Of a stretch of 64,000 nt of DNA, positions 51,201 to 60,061 are shown one piece after another. A model generated the notes under the pieces. It ran no database searches. It was not told where the DNA came from and worked only from the letters and a program-made list of their open reading frames with translations. Position 1 is the first letter of the stretch; the number at the start of each line of letters is the position of its first letter. This DNA comes from JBLWXV01 sp048267245 (GTDB taxonomy: Bacteria; Bdellovibrionota; Bacteriovoracia; Bacteriovoracales; Bacteriovoracaceae). The stretch covers positions 434,001 through 498,000 of the forward strand of contig JBLWXV010000002.1 of NCBI GenBank assembly GCA_048267245.1, given 5' to 3'. A program made the translations under genes and the position numbers.

Positions 51201-53888
51201 TTTCTTGCCTTTCACTACCTTACTAGAGGAGACAATTTCTACAAAGGTTTTGAGCATGGAATTATGTTATCCCATTTCACAAAATGGTTCGCTAAAGTGA
51301 GACCTGACCTCTTTGGGAATTTGAGCAGGGAGCAAATATCTGACTCATTTAAAGAGGAATTGATTAGACTCGGAGTTGCAAATGATAAATTTATATTAAA
51401 CAAAAGTGGACTATATATTCACCCCGCAGAAGACAAATATTGGGAGTGCGACAAGTGCAGTACTGTTCACTTGTTTAACTTTGTTGATAAATGTAGAAAC
51501 GTAAAACATAGAATTCAGTGTGAGGGTATTCTTGTTGAGAATAATATTTCAGACTTGGTAGAGAAATCAAATTATTATAAGAACTTTTCGTCACAAGAAA
51601 GACATATGCACTCTCTCCGCTCTGAAGAGCTTGTTGGGCACACGGACAAATCTGACCAAAGATCAAGACAGCAAGTCTTTCAAAGCAAATATTATGGTAA
51701 ATATAAAAAAATTAAAGAACACTTTGGTTGGGATGATGATTCTAAAATTGAATTGAATAAATTCTACTCTATTGATTTGTTAAGTGTCACAACCACAATG
51801 GAAGCGGGTGTAGATATTGGTGGATTAAAATCAGTATTTATGGGAAATATGCCTCCAAAAAGGTTCAATTATCAGCAACGATCTGGTCGTGCCGGACGAA
51901 GGGAAGACAAGCTGGCGCTTGTTGTAACTTTTTGTAAAGGCCAAAAACATGATGAATATTATTTTGATAATGTTTTTGATATGATTGGGGCAAAAGCGGT
52001 ATCTCCAAGTTTAGATTCTTCAAATCTTAATATTTTATCTCGAGTATATTTAAAGCACTTCATATATGACCTTATTGAGTTAACTGATTCATTAAAAAAT
52101 AAAATATCTGATATCGGTAGAGTTGATGGGTCAGTTAATAATGGAGAATTTGGTAATTTAAAGCTGGCCGATGAAATAATAGAGGAGTTTCTAAGTCTAA
52201 ATGAAACAGATTTGAATCATTTTAAGAAAAATTTAAAGTTTATTATTGTAAATACAGAGCTAGATATCGAAAAGCTTCATACATTTTCGACTGATAAGAT
52301 AACCGATTTTAGACGTGTTATTGATGATCTTATTGTGAGATATGGTGAGAATTATTCACTATCAGAAGTTATGGCATTAGAAGGCCTTTTACCACTATAT
52401 GGGATGCCTCTAAGATCTGCTCAGATGATCCACTCTGATCCTATGGGCAAACCAAATTCAATGTCCTGGCCGATTAAAGAAGGTATTATTGATCGAACTG
52501 CAGATATTGCGTTGTCTGAATTTTCTCCGGGCCGATGTGTTGTTAAAGATAAAAAGGTGTTTCAATCAAATGGAATTGCTTGGCCAATTTCAATTAAAGA
52601 GCAAGGTCGTCGTTTCATTAGATATACTTCGCCGCCGGAGCATGATCAGAAAACAATTCTTATCTGTAGCGTATGTGAGTCTATTGATGACTTCACTGAA
52701 CATAAGTGTAAAACATGCGGGGCAACTGGTGAAAGTGTAAATTCTTTGAGGGTTTGGAAGCCTAAGTACTATGTCGCCGATCTTAAGGAAAAAGTTTATG
52801 ACGGTTTTGCTGAAAGTAGAGATGTTGATCTTCGAAGTACTCCCGTATCTAGTCGCGAAAAACCTAAGCCTATAAAGACGTGCAATATTGAATTAGTCTC
52901 TTTTAGTGGTAAGTTGCTAAATTTAAATTTAAATCAACAGGCTGCCGGATTTGAGTTTAATAAAGTTCTTAGAGGGAAACTTCCTGGGATTTATATTGAA
53001 AGTGAGTCAGGCAGAAAGTCTAAAACTAGTTCGTGGCAAAAATTAGAGGAGGATGGTGAAGACGTTGGATTTATGGTTGGTCTATTTTCAGAGCAATATA
53101 CTGATGTAAGCTATATTAATATTTCGAAATATCCTTCACATAGTCTCTTAAACAGTAAGGACGCTCCTCGAGAACAAGCAGTAAAGTCTGCTTGGATTTC
53201 ATTTGGCGAAATTTTGGCAAAAGGGATCAGTTTGATGGAGGATATTGAAAGAAATGAGATCAAGGTCGGAATAAGATATATTCCAGATATCAGTGATACC
53301 GAAAACTATGGAACGTTTGGGTTATTCATTGCTGATAATTTAGATAATGGAGCAGGATATAGCTCTAAGTATTCGAAGCCTGAAAACTTTGACATGCTGT
53401 TAAATTATTGTCTCAAGGAAATTGTTCCTAAATTTAAAAGTGATCGTCATTTATCTGAATGTACATCAAGTTGTTATAAGTGCCTCAGGAACTATGAAAA
53501 CAGATTCGAACACTCAAATTTAAACTGGAAACTTGGTGTAGATTTATTGAATCTTGCGACTTCCTCTAATTATAAGTTCTCATTAAAGGATAATATTTGG
53601 AAATGCTTATTAGATAAACATGTCCCTAGTTGGGTTAACAACGTAATAGGGGGAGGTTTTAGTTTCGAAAGTATCGATGGATTACCTGTCCTTGTAAGTA
53701 AGGATCGTAAAAAAGCCTTGTTCCCGATTCACCCTTTAGTAAAGAAAAAAGGGCCTGCGCAAAGTGATCTGCTGAAGATAGTTAAGCATTTAAAAATTGA
53801 CAAGAAACAGGTTCGTTGGCTTGACATCCTTTCTTTGGAGAAAAATCCAACATTTTTAAGACAGCTTTTAGGTAGAAAAGATGAGTAA
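48258..53888 (+). CDS. druE: Giant SF2 helicase with DUF1998 C-terminus, DruE-like
   Basis: A 1,876-residue DNA helicase/translocase. Walker A TGTGSGKS is near 127, DELH near 337, TTMEAGVDIGGL near 1178 and motif VI YQQRSGRAGR near 1205. Between the motor lobes are CxxC clusters (CQECG near 580, CHNCE near 707, CDKC near 1065), with another after the motor (CSVC...CKTC near 1472). The C-terminus has DNLDNGAGYS and the DUF1998 zinc site CTSSCYKCLRNYENRFEH (about 1734). This architecture and size fit DruE of Druantia. A fused DrmA-DrmB of DISARM is the alternative. It is coupled at both ends by overlaps. Confidence 0.88.
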   Translation: MTKKNITLVKTFEDIKESVLDFVDTAYLTKEEEFNKARRDLLSDDDSGPLFKKPRFEILERYKVSEIQFEEILNGFEFYNSCTEKEKINILSFFKNFDPIKFNSLFDHQKQAIVSAIGRNENIVVTTGTGSGKSYCFMLPMLLNLIQEAFRKDGKVGQWNEHSQNLENWWSVKGASFVPRRRPVKRKAAVRCMIMYPLNALVQDQVEELRSVLNSDVANELFKNDLGGDRFYFGQYSGTTIGNGTFSNSDNVRKVKSELVKLQKERKDSDPKDKTVVDVVGSELLTRWDMQEYPPDILITNYSMLSIMLLRKYEQIIFKNTREWLEEDERNKFVLVLDELHSYRGTGGTEISCIIKAFLNKIGLTPDSKQLQIISTSASLESESTSGDSPFLSDFFGFQRGSKNFNLITGVKENLIKNPNTKEFFNKLSLKLIELNSGAVGVEEVESYIKSNFSNYKNKTLGEVLNLVGIESALLDLSKRILSERKLENIEIYPLSTKEIAEDFFKDDENAAKGLVSLIGSENELVKDFKGKIRCHIFVKNLSMIRTSSVSLLSNLEKPTLYSEDVHICTKSSALNYETMYCQECGYLYFRGFLLSKEQLKSTNSSSLILGTEPLRQKSTDYPRQVIFSLETQNDGELVTSGPKLKHSEKSKKHSHGGWFNKFSLNVYTGELIPREAVIKNSDSFIEVTTFLCEEAQGQLEGYLPNRCHNCETDWSQRSPTSPIRSMGTGYSKMSQIIVEQIMRHLGLVVEDTISNKYEEKEKLVVFSDSRREAATISADLELNHFKDSVRAWTEDSLKEMASGENEVIKFYNSCNDMEKKSDIYNYDFAIENEEIASLLYDFKKGDIPEKAPSFNKARNILKDAKGGIVRFDDIVKKVLGKLVETGVNPIGIDNIGTLAGENATWQKVFIDSDKYNSDPSLSKDVEEKRKEYLADLSNTVREIVAAPRGRDFESLGYGWLTYNRNLTSKLPTDVLDTVIGFLAFHYLTRGDNFYKGFEHGIMLSHFTKWFAKVRPDLFGNLSREQISDSFKEELIRLGVANDKFILNKSGLYIHPAEDKYWECDKCSTVHLFNFVDKCRNVKHRIQCEGILVENNISDLVEKSNYYKNFSSQERHMHSLRSEELVGHTDKSDQRSRQQVFQSKYYGKYKKIKEHFGWDDDSKIELNKFYSIDLLSVTTTMEAGVDIGGLKSVFMGNMPPKRFNYQQRSGRAGRREDKLALVVTFCKGQKHDEYYFDNVFDMIGAKAVSPSLDSSNLNILSRVYLKHFIYDLIELTDSLKNKISDIGRVDGSVNNGEFGNLKLADEIIEEFLSLNETDLNHFKKNLKFIIVNTELDIEKLHTFSTDKITDFRRVIDDLIVRYGENYSLSEVMALEGLLPLYGMPLRSAQMIHSDPMGKPNSMSWPIKEGIIDRTADIALSEFSPGRCVVKDKKVFQSNGIAWPISIKEQGRRFIRYTSPPEHDQKTILICSVCESIDDFTEHKCKTCGATGESVNSLRVWKPKYYVADLKEKVYDGFAESRDVDLRSTPVSSREKPKPIKTCNIELVSFSGKLLNLNLNQQAAGFEFNKVLRGKLPGIYIESESGRKSKTSSWQKLEEDGEDVGFMVGLFSEQYTDVSYINISKYPSHSLLNSKDAPREQAVKSAWISFGEILAKGISLMEDIERNEIKVGIRYIPDISDTENYGTFGLFIADNLDNGAGYSSKYSKPENFDMLLNYCLKEIVPKFKSDRHLSECTSSCYKCLRNYENRFEHSNLNWKLGVDLLNLATSSNYKFSLKDNIWKCLLDKHVPSWVNNVIGGGFSFESIDGLPVLVSKDRKKALFPIHPLVKKKGPAQSDLLKIVKHLKIDKKQVRWLDILSLEKNPTFLRQLLGRKDE

Positions 53889-54939
53889 GATGCTTGAATA
53901 CAAATTATCTACTCCTAAAAAAATTTCTTTTTGGACATTTCAAAAAGCTAAAAATTGTTTTGCATCGATATTTTCATCATATATGCGTTTTAATTTAAAA
54001 GAGAAACGTAAGTTCTATTCTAGAAATCAGATCGTTGGAATAATTTATCATGAAATAATGGAAGAGTTCTATAAAGGTCAAATACAGCTGGAAGAATACG
54101 ACTCTTTTCTTCAGGTACTTTCTAAAATTAAATCCAGATATTTAGATAAATTCTCATTTGAATCCTCTAAAGAAATCGATGAATGGAGTGAGGTCGAGGG
54201 GGTATTTGATTATCTCTGTAACATGGAAGCGAACAATACAAAAGATAAGCAAAGTGATTATATCTTTGAGAAAGAGATATATAGCCGTGATGAAAAACTT
54301 TTTGGAAAGCCAGACCTCATTATTAAAGAAGGTGAGAGAATTATATTGTATGAGTTTAAATCTGGAAGGATTAGAGCTGAAGATGGATCGTTGAAGATTG
54401 AATATGTCAATCAAGTTCATTTCTACAGTTTCTTAATAAAAGAAAACTACGGAAAGTATCCAGACGCAATATATCTATCTAGCATGAAAGAAGAAAAGGC
54501 AAAGGTCTTACTTAACGAGAACTTAGTTGATGAAATAGTGATTACGGGAAACAAATATATCGAAAAAATAGAGACAAAGTTCTCAAATGTTTCAGAGTTA
54601 AGTAAATTGTCTGATGATTACTTCAATCCTTCGCTAGATGTTTGCAAGTTTTGTAAGCTTAGATGTTTTTGTCCAAGTTTTAAAAAATTAAATAAAGATA
54701 GTGAAGAGATACATGTAGTTAAAGGGTTATTGGTAAAAGAATGGTTTGATCAAAGTTTAAAATTTACGGAAATTTCAATTGAAAGCATTACGAATGTAAC
54801 GATTAGGAATTTCCCTTCAGCGTTACTTAAAAATGTCAATCTATCTGAAAGTACATATCTTGTTTGTACGGATTTAAAAAAAGTGAGCGATGATATTTTT
54901 GAATTTAATTATTGGTCGGAGGTTCAAATTTATGATTGA
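53881..54939 (+). CDS. Cas4/AddB-like PD-(D/E)XK nuclease with Fe-S cluster
   Basis: A 352-residue nuclease. It has the His motif GIIYHEIMEEFYKG, the metal Asp in GKPDLI (near 145), the ExK motif EFKSG (near 158), and QVHFYSFLI (QxxxY, near 177). An N-terminal Cys (KNCFAS) and a C-terminal set CKFCKLRCFC (near 254-263) match the 4Fe-4S staple of Cas4 and AddB nucleases. It overlaps the helicase stop by 8 bases and the next gene's start by 8, so it belongs to the operon. It is not a standard Druantia component as I know it. Confidence 0.82.
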   Translation: MSKMLEYKLSTPKKISFWTFQKAKNCFASIFSSYMRFNLKEKRKFYSRNQIVGIIYHEIMEEFYKGQIQLEEYDSFLQVLSKIKSRYLDKFSFESSKEIDEWSEVEGVFDYLCNMEANNTKDKQSDYIFEKEIYSRDEKLFGKPDLIIKEGERIILYEFKSGRIRAEDGSLKIEYVNQVHFYSFLIKENYGKYPDAIYLSSMKEEKAKVLLNENLVDEIVITGNKYIEKIETKFSNVSELSKLSDDYFNPSLDVCKFCKLRCFCPSFKKLNKDSEEIHVVKGLLVKEWFDQSLKFTEISIESITNVTIRNFPSALLKNVNLSESTYLVCTDLKKVSDDIFEFNYWSEVQIYD

Positions 54940-56716
54940 TCCTCTCAAGCTTTCAAGGGTTCTTTGGAGTGCATATATTGATCAGATCAAAGTAGGGTTA
55001 CCAGTTTATTTCAACTACTCAAGGCAAATGATTTCAGATCTCGTATTCAATGAATTCGAGTTTAGTACCAGCGATGAAGCCTTTGAGGCTTTTTTAAAGA
55101 CAGCTAGAGAATTTGTTGTTGTCAATGGAAAGAAAGTTGCCATAAAGGACGAGATCTATAATAAGAATGATGATTTATCCAATGTAATTATTCTTATCGC
55201 TCTACAGATCGTTGCTGCCGATTTAATGACTTCGAAAGCAAAAGAATATACTAGTGACTCTTATTATCCTCCATTAAGGAAATTGATATCTAATGAGTTA
55301 GGGGAAGAACATGATATACCCTTCGAAGACCAAGCCTATAAGAAGATGTGGGATGTTTTTAAGAGTGAAATTATATCTATAAATAGTAAGTCAATAGTGA
55401 CCTTCGACGTTGTTGGGAAAGGTAGAGAAAAGAATAGAATATATCCTATGAGCCAAGCTCTTCTAAATGAAAGAGATTTGATTTCTCTAGGAATGTTCTA
55501 TTATAAACAAAAGGATAAATACTTCCTTTCTCAAGAATTTAATTGGAATAGCTTTGTCGTATCGATGTCACGAAGAATATCAGAAAGAGGAAGAAGGTGC
55601 ATAGCTAATATTATGCTAAGAGAAGCGGTCATAAACCAGCTACAGATTTTTGTTGAAACTCGTAGTGAAGAGGATTTAGTAGAACTAATTACTAATATCA
55701 AAAAAATAGATACTTCATTTCAGTGTGTTTTAATTGAAGATGAGTCAGAAGCTTTCTTTGGGGGGGATGAAGAGTTTTACTTAAAAATTCTGGCTCAAGA
55801 TGGTTCGGACTTAGAGCAATTAGTTGGCCTTGAGCGCTTGAAACGTTTTCTTGAAATCAATGATTATTTGTTATTTTATACTAGTGAAGGGATCTATAGA
55901 AGTAACCCAAGGAAAAGATATATTGAGAGCATTGAAGATATATACATATTATCTGACTCTGATAATGCAGTTAAGGTGCTTGAGGAGACTATTGGAATTA
56001 AAAGTTTGGATTTTGAAATTATAGAAATTGGAAATATTGATTCATATAGTTTATTTAAAATATCAGATCAGAGAATAAACGGTATTGAAATAAATATTGT
56101 CAATGGAGTATTCGGTAAAAAAGAAGAGAAAAGCATACTCGAATTAGCAGGTGGGATCAGAGTTTCTAATATTGGTCACGAGTACTTTTGTTGCTTTCCC
56201 CCCACATCAATCATTTTTAATGGCAATGAACTATCTCATGATAGTCAATTGATCATTAATGGCAATGAAGCTCAGTATAGTGCTTTCCTAGATATTCTAA
56301 GATTGAAAATGCCTAATCGATATTTGATTGAAGTTGAAGGTGCTAGGCTAGCTTTAAATCTATCTGATGTAAATAATGTTGAGACAAGCTTAGGGAATAT
56401 TGTTGAAGACAGAGTGCTACAAATCAAGAAAACAGTTTTAAATGATTCCGATAAGGGAATCGTTGGTCTAAAGTCTATCAATTTACATGGGGTGATAAAG
56501 GTTAGCAGGTCCGACTTTGTATCCTTTTTCATTAGGGATGAAAGTCTCCTTGTTCCAGTCAGCGAATCACAATCTAAAATAGTTTTAGAGTCCATTGCGC
56601 TTTCAAAATCTATTGGGAAAACTCATAAGAACTTCTTGGAACTATTTGTCTCTTCAAGAAAATGCATTCCACTACCTTTGTTTCAAAAACTTGTTGCATC
56701 TGATACTGCGGCTTAG
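54932..56716 (+). CDS. Unrecognised 594-residue last protein of the defence operon
   Basis: A large soluble protein with no recognised motif. A helical N-terminus (RVLWSAYIDQIKVGLPVYF; a Ser/Asp-rich helix) is followed by an alpha/beta middle with acidic runs (EDESEAFFGGDEEF) and a beta-rich C-terminus (GIEINIVNGVFG; LLVPVSESQSK). GGAGG 9 bases before ATG 54932 and an 8-base overlap with the nuclease stop mark it as coupled. It ends 24 bases before an IS element, with no sign of truncation. A sensor, DNA-binding or effector role is possible but unproven. Confidence 0.6.
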   Translation: MIDPLKLSRVLWSAYIDQIKVGLPVYFNYSRQMISDLVFNEFEFSTSDEAFEAFLKTAREFVVVNGKKVAIKDEIYNKNDDLSNVIILIALQIVAADLMTSKAKEYTSDSYYPPLRKLISNELGEEHDIPFEDQAYKKMWDVFKSEIISINSKSIVTFDVVGKGREKNRIYPMSQALLNERDLISLGMFYYKQKDKYFLSQEFNWNSFVVSMSRRISERGRRCIANIMLREAVINQLQIFVETRSEEDLVELITNIKKIDTSFQCVLIEDESEAFFGGDEEFYLKILAQDGSDLEQLVGLERLKRFLEINDYLLFYTSEGIYRSNPRKRYIESIEDIYILSDSDNAVKVLEETIGIKSLDFEIIEIGNIDSYSLFKISDQRINGIEINIVNGVFGKKEEKSILELAGGIRVSNIGHEYFCCFPPTSIIFNGNELSHDSQLIINGNEAQYSAFLDILRLKMPNRYLIEVEGARLALNLSDVNNVETSLGNIVEDRVLQIKKTVLNDSDKGIVGLKSINLHGVIKVSRSDFVSFFIRDESLLVPVSESQSKIVLESIALSKSIGKTHKNFLELFVSSRKCIPLPLFQKLVASDTAA

Positions 56717-56800
56717 GTCAGAAGAAATACGTGATGCCTTTGAGGTGTCCCCCAAAAACATGTCCACATAATCTGGTAAACTTAAAGAAAGGAGTCAGTT

Positions 56801-57076
56801 ATGGGACGAGTTCACTACAACGAAGAACAAATCATCGCAAAGCTTAGAAAGGCCGATCTTCTCTTTGCCGAAGGCAAGAGTCAGGCCCAAGTTTGCAAGG
56901 CCCTAGAGGTCTCTCCAATCACCTTAACCCGATGGCAAAGTAAATATGGCTCGATGACTAAGTCTGAGGCCAGACGTCTTAAGGAACTTGAAAAAGAAAA
57001 TGCTCGTCTCAAAAAGATTGTCGCTGATCAAGCGCTTGATCTCAGTGTGTTAAAGGATTTTGCCAAGGGAAACTAG
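56801..57076 (+). CDS. IS3-family transposase OrfA (helix-turn-helix)
   Basis: A 91-residue protein with the helix-turn-helix core QAQVCKALEVSPITLTRWQSKYG and a leucine-zipper end KELEKENARLKKIV, as in IS3/IS407 OrfA. It binds the element's ends. AGGAG precedes the ATG. The orfB frame overlaps it by one register back, as in elements using -1 frameshifting. Confidence 0.88.
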   Translation: MGRVHYNEEQIIAKLRKADLLFAEGKSQAQVCKALEVSPITLTRWQSKYGSMTKSEARRLKELEKENARLKKIVADQALDLSVLKDFAKGN

Positions 57077-57956
57077 TAAGCGCTGAGCGAAGACTACAGG
57101 TCATTAATCGCTCTATTGAGAAGTTTAAAATCTCAGAGAGACGCGCCTGTAAAATCTTCGCTCAGCACCGAACAACACAACGCTATTCTCGCAAGGTAAA
57201 GTTCGACAAACACGCGCTAAAGGCCAGAATCATCGAGCTTGCAAGCGAATATGGAAGATATGGTTATCGCCGAATTCCAGCCTTACTGATACGTGAAGGC
57301 TGGAAAGTTAATCATAAGCGAGTTGAGCGTATTTGGAAGCTCGAGGGACTCAAGGTGCCACAAATGCAACCCAAGAGAGGACGACTCTGGCTTAATGACG
57401 GTAGCTGCATTAGGCATAGACCGGCCTTCAAGAACCACGTCTGGTCTTATGACTTTGTGATGGATCGGACCGATGACGGAAGGACATTTAGAATTTTAAA
57501 TGTGATCGATGATACAGTCGTGAATGTGTCGGCTGTCTTGTGCAGAGAAAGATCAATTCATTTGATGTCCTCGAATACTTGGCAAAGCTATTTTTAATGA
57601 GAGGGCAGCCCAAATTTATTCGAAGCGATAATGGACCGGAATTTATTGCTGAGAAATTAAGGGTTTGGCTTTCTAGTTTAGAGGTTAAGACTCTTTATAT
57701 CGAGCCTGGAAGTCCTTGGGAGAATGGCTACTGCGAGTCATTCAATGGTAGAATGAGGGACGAGTTTTTAAATGGAGAAATTTTTTATACGCTAAAGGAA
57801 GCGGAAGTATTGATCGAAAGGTGGAGAAGAGACTATAACGAGATTCGACCACATAGTTCTCTTGGGTGCAGACCTCCTGCTCCACTGGCCGTACTACCGA
57901 GCTATGAGAAAGATAAAGTGACCTTAACCCTACCCTTGAGCTATAGGTTTTTCTGA
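57055..57956 (+). pseudogene. IS3-family transposase OrfB, frameshifted
   Basis: The integrase-core protein is split. The first part is open from 57055 through SAERRLQVINRSIEKF, GRYGYRRIPALLIREGW and WSYDFVMDRT to about 57545. The frame then shifts by one base near 57540-57560, and the second part continues KINSFDVLEYLAKLF, IRSDNGPEFI (second catalytic Asp), ENGYCESFNGRMRDEFL (Glu) and RPHSSLGCRPP. The interruption is a one-base change, so this is a dead copy. Confidence 0.85.
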
Positions 57957-58174
57957 TTCTTCTTAAGCTTATAGTCCTTGAAAATTAGCACTATTGTATA
58001 AATCGTCAAGAGCACTAAGCTAGTGTTGAGTAGGGCAACCATTTAATTCTTCGTTTTGAATCATTCCTATCGGTTTAGTTCTCAAAATTCGGGAGTTAGA
58101 ATTACTTATATAACGCCATGGGGCTTTAGTGATTTTAGGTAGATAGTATAATTGCTCTTATTTTAGGTATTTTA

Positions 58175-60061
58175 ATGATTATCTATTCAGCCACCAAAAC
58201 TGAGTTCTCAATGGATGTTCGCTCAAACCAAATTGAGTCGAAGATTCTCTCTCTCTTTGTTCAGAATCTTGGTTTCTCCACTTCGAAGAAAGAAATCGAT
58301 TCTTGGCGTAACTCAATGATGTATATGCGAAATATTCTCGATGACTCTGGCATTCCAGAAGATATCTCTGTCTCGATTGAGTATCGCATTCCACAGACCT
58401 CAAAACGCATCGATTTCATCATTTCTGGTGAGAATGAACTAGGCCTTGAGGTTGTCGTTATTATTGAGCTCAAGCAATGGAGTGAAGTTCAATCCACAGA
58501 CAAAGATGCAGTCGTTTCAACATTTCTAGGAGGCAATGTAAGGGAGGCGAGTCATCCTTCATATCAAGCCTGGACATACGCAGCACTTCTTCGTGATTTC
58601 AACTCAACTGTTCAAGATGACAAGATTGATCTTAGGCCATGCGCGTACCTACATAATCTAGATGATGGTAAGTCTATTTTGGACAGCTTTTATCAAGAGC
58701 ATTTGGACAAGGCCCCCGTATTTGTGCGATCTGACGCTGATAAGCTTACTGAGTTTATTAAAGCACACGTTAAATATGGGGATAAGAAGGGAACTATCTA
58801 TCGCATAGATAATGGTAAAATTAGACCCTCAAAGAATCTTGCAGACGAACTTCTCTCGCTAATGAAGGGCAATAAAGAGTTTTATCTTATAGACGATCAA
58901 AAAGTGGTTTATGAGACTGCTCTTAAGCTCGCCCGAGAGAGTAGTGCAAAGAATAAGAATGTTCTCATTGTTGAAGGTGGCCCTGGATCTGGTAAGAGTG
59001 TGGTCGCCATTAATCTCTTGGTGCAATTTACGGAGATGCAGTTAACAACCCAATATGTAACAAAGAATGCTGCGCCTAGGGATGTTTATCTTCAGAAACT
59101 TACCGGCTCTTTTAGAAAGAGCCACATTGCGAACCTCTTTGTTGGTTCAGGAAGTTTTCATGCTCTTGAATCAAATACCTTTGATACTTTGATTGTCGAT
59201 GAAGCCCATCGCTTGAATGCAAAATCAGGTATGTTTCAAAATATTGGTGAGAATCAGGTAAAGGAAATCATTAATGGCTCTAAAATGAGCGTGTTCTTTA
59301 TCGATGAGAATCAAAAGGTTACATTCAAAGATATTGGTAGCAAGGACGAGATTCGTAAGTGGGCAAAGAAGCTGGGGGCAACAGTTCACGAGCTTGAGCT
59401 GCCTTCACAATTTCGTTGTAATGGATCGGATGGATATCTTGCTTGGGTAGATCAGGCACTCCAGCTTAAAGAAACGGCCAATGATGACATGGCTGAACTT
59501 GGATATGATTTTAAAGTTTTCGATTGTCCACTTGAGCTAAAGAGCGAGATCTTATCAAAAAATAAAGTAAATAATAAATCTCGCATCGTTGCAGGTTATT
59601 GCTGGGATTGGAAAACAAAGTCGCAACCGGCTCTCTATGATATTGAAATTGGGAATTTTAGAGCTCGCTGGAATCTTAGAGAGCATGGTGGTCAATGGAT
59701 CATTCATCCTGATTCAGCACAAGAGGTTGGTTGTATCCACACCTGTCAGGGCTTGGAATTAGACTACGTAGGGGTGATCATTGGACCTGATTTGGTCTTT
59801 AGGTCTGGACTAATTGCTACGGATGGGACAAAACGCTCTAAGATGGATCAATCGCTCAAAGGCTTCAAGGGCATGCTCAAAAAAGAGCCTGAACTCGCCA
59901 GGAGTATGGCCGATGAGATTATTAGAAATACATATCGTACTCTAATGACTCGAGGGGCAAAGGGTTGCTATATCCATTGTACAGATCCCGAAACGAATGA
60001 GTATTTTAAAAGGATATCCCGTGAAAGAAGTGAACCTCGAGGCCTTAACCCAAAAGATTAA
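58175..60061 (+). CDS. DUF2075-family SF1-like helicase/ATPase with nuclease-like N-terminus
   Basis: A 628-residue protein. The N-terminal roughly 200 residues show a PD-(D/E)XK pattern: RIDFIISG (Asp near 79) and IIELKQW (ExK near 97-99). The C-terminal DUF2075 motor has Walker A GPGSGKSVVAI (near 268), DEAH in VDEAHRLN (near 342), IDENQKVTF, SQFRCNGSDGYL and CQGLELDYVGV. DUF2075 proteins are predicted DNA-processing ATPases found in defence islands. The next gene (MazG) overlaps its end by 41 bases, so the pair is coupled. The start at 58175 gives the family opening MIIYSATK. Confidence 0.82.
   Translation: MIIYSATKTEFSMDVRSNQIESKILSLFVQNLGFSTSKKEIDSWRNSMMYMRNILDDSGIPEDISVSIEYRIPQTSKRIDFIISGENELGLEVVVIIELKQWSEVQSTDKDAVVSTFLGGNVREASHPSYQAWTYAALLRDFNSTVQDDKIDLRPCAYLHNLDDGKSILDSFYQEHLDKAPVFVRSDADKLTEFIKAHVKYGDKKGTIYRIDNGKIRPSKNLADELLSLMKGNKEFYLIDDQKVVYETALKLARESSAKNKNVLIVEGGPGSGKSVVAINLLVQFTEMQLTTQYVTKNAAPRDVYLQKLTGSFRKSHIANLFVGSGSFHALESNTFDTLIVDEAHRLNAKSGMFQNIGENQVKEIINGSKMSVFFIDENQKVTFKDIGSKDEIRKWAKKLGATVHELELPSQFRCNGSDGYLAWVDQALQLKETANDDMAELGYDFKVFDCPLELKSEILSKNKVNNKSRIVAGYCWDWKTKSQPALYDIEIGNFRARWNLREHGGQWIIHPDSAQEVGCIHTCQGLELDYVGVIIGPDLVFRSGLIATDGTKRSKMDQSLKGFKGMLKKEPELARSMADEIIRNTYRTLMTRGAKGCYIHCTDPETNEYFKRISRERSEPRGLNPKD

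Larger units (their letters stand above)
56741..57956 (+). mobile_element. IS3-family insertion element, decayed (right end not found)
   Basis: The left end probably begins with TGAGGTGTCCCCCAAAAA at 56741-56758, an IS407-like inverted repeat, followed by orfA and a frameshifted orfB. No matching right repeat was found after 57956, and orfB is broken, so the element is inactive. Its codon use is closer to the GC-richer host genes than to the flanking AT-rich operon. Confidence 0.7.

Noticed and set aside
44307..53888. Reading the operon as DISARM class 2
   Set aside because: DISARM also has a C5 methylase, helicase and DUF1998, but with DrmA and DrmB as separate proteins plus a phospholipase D-type DrmC. 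Here the helicase and DUF1998 are one protein and no PLD motif was seen, so Druantia fits better.
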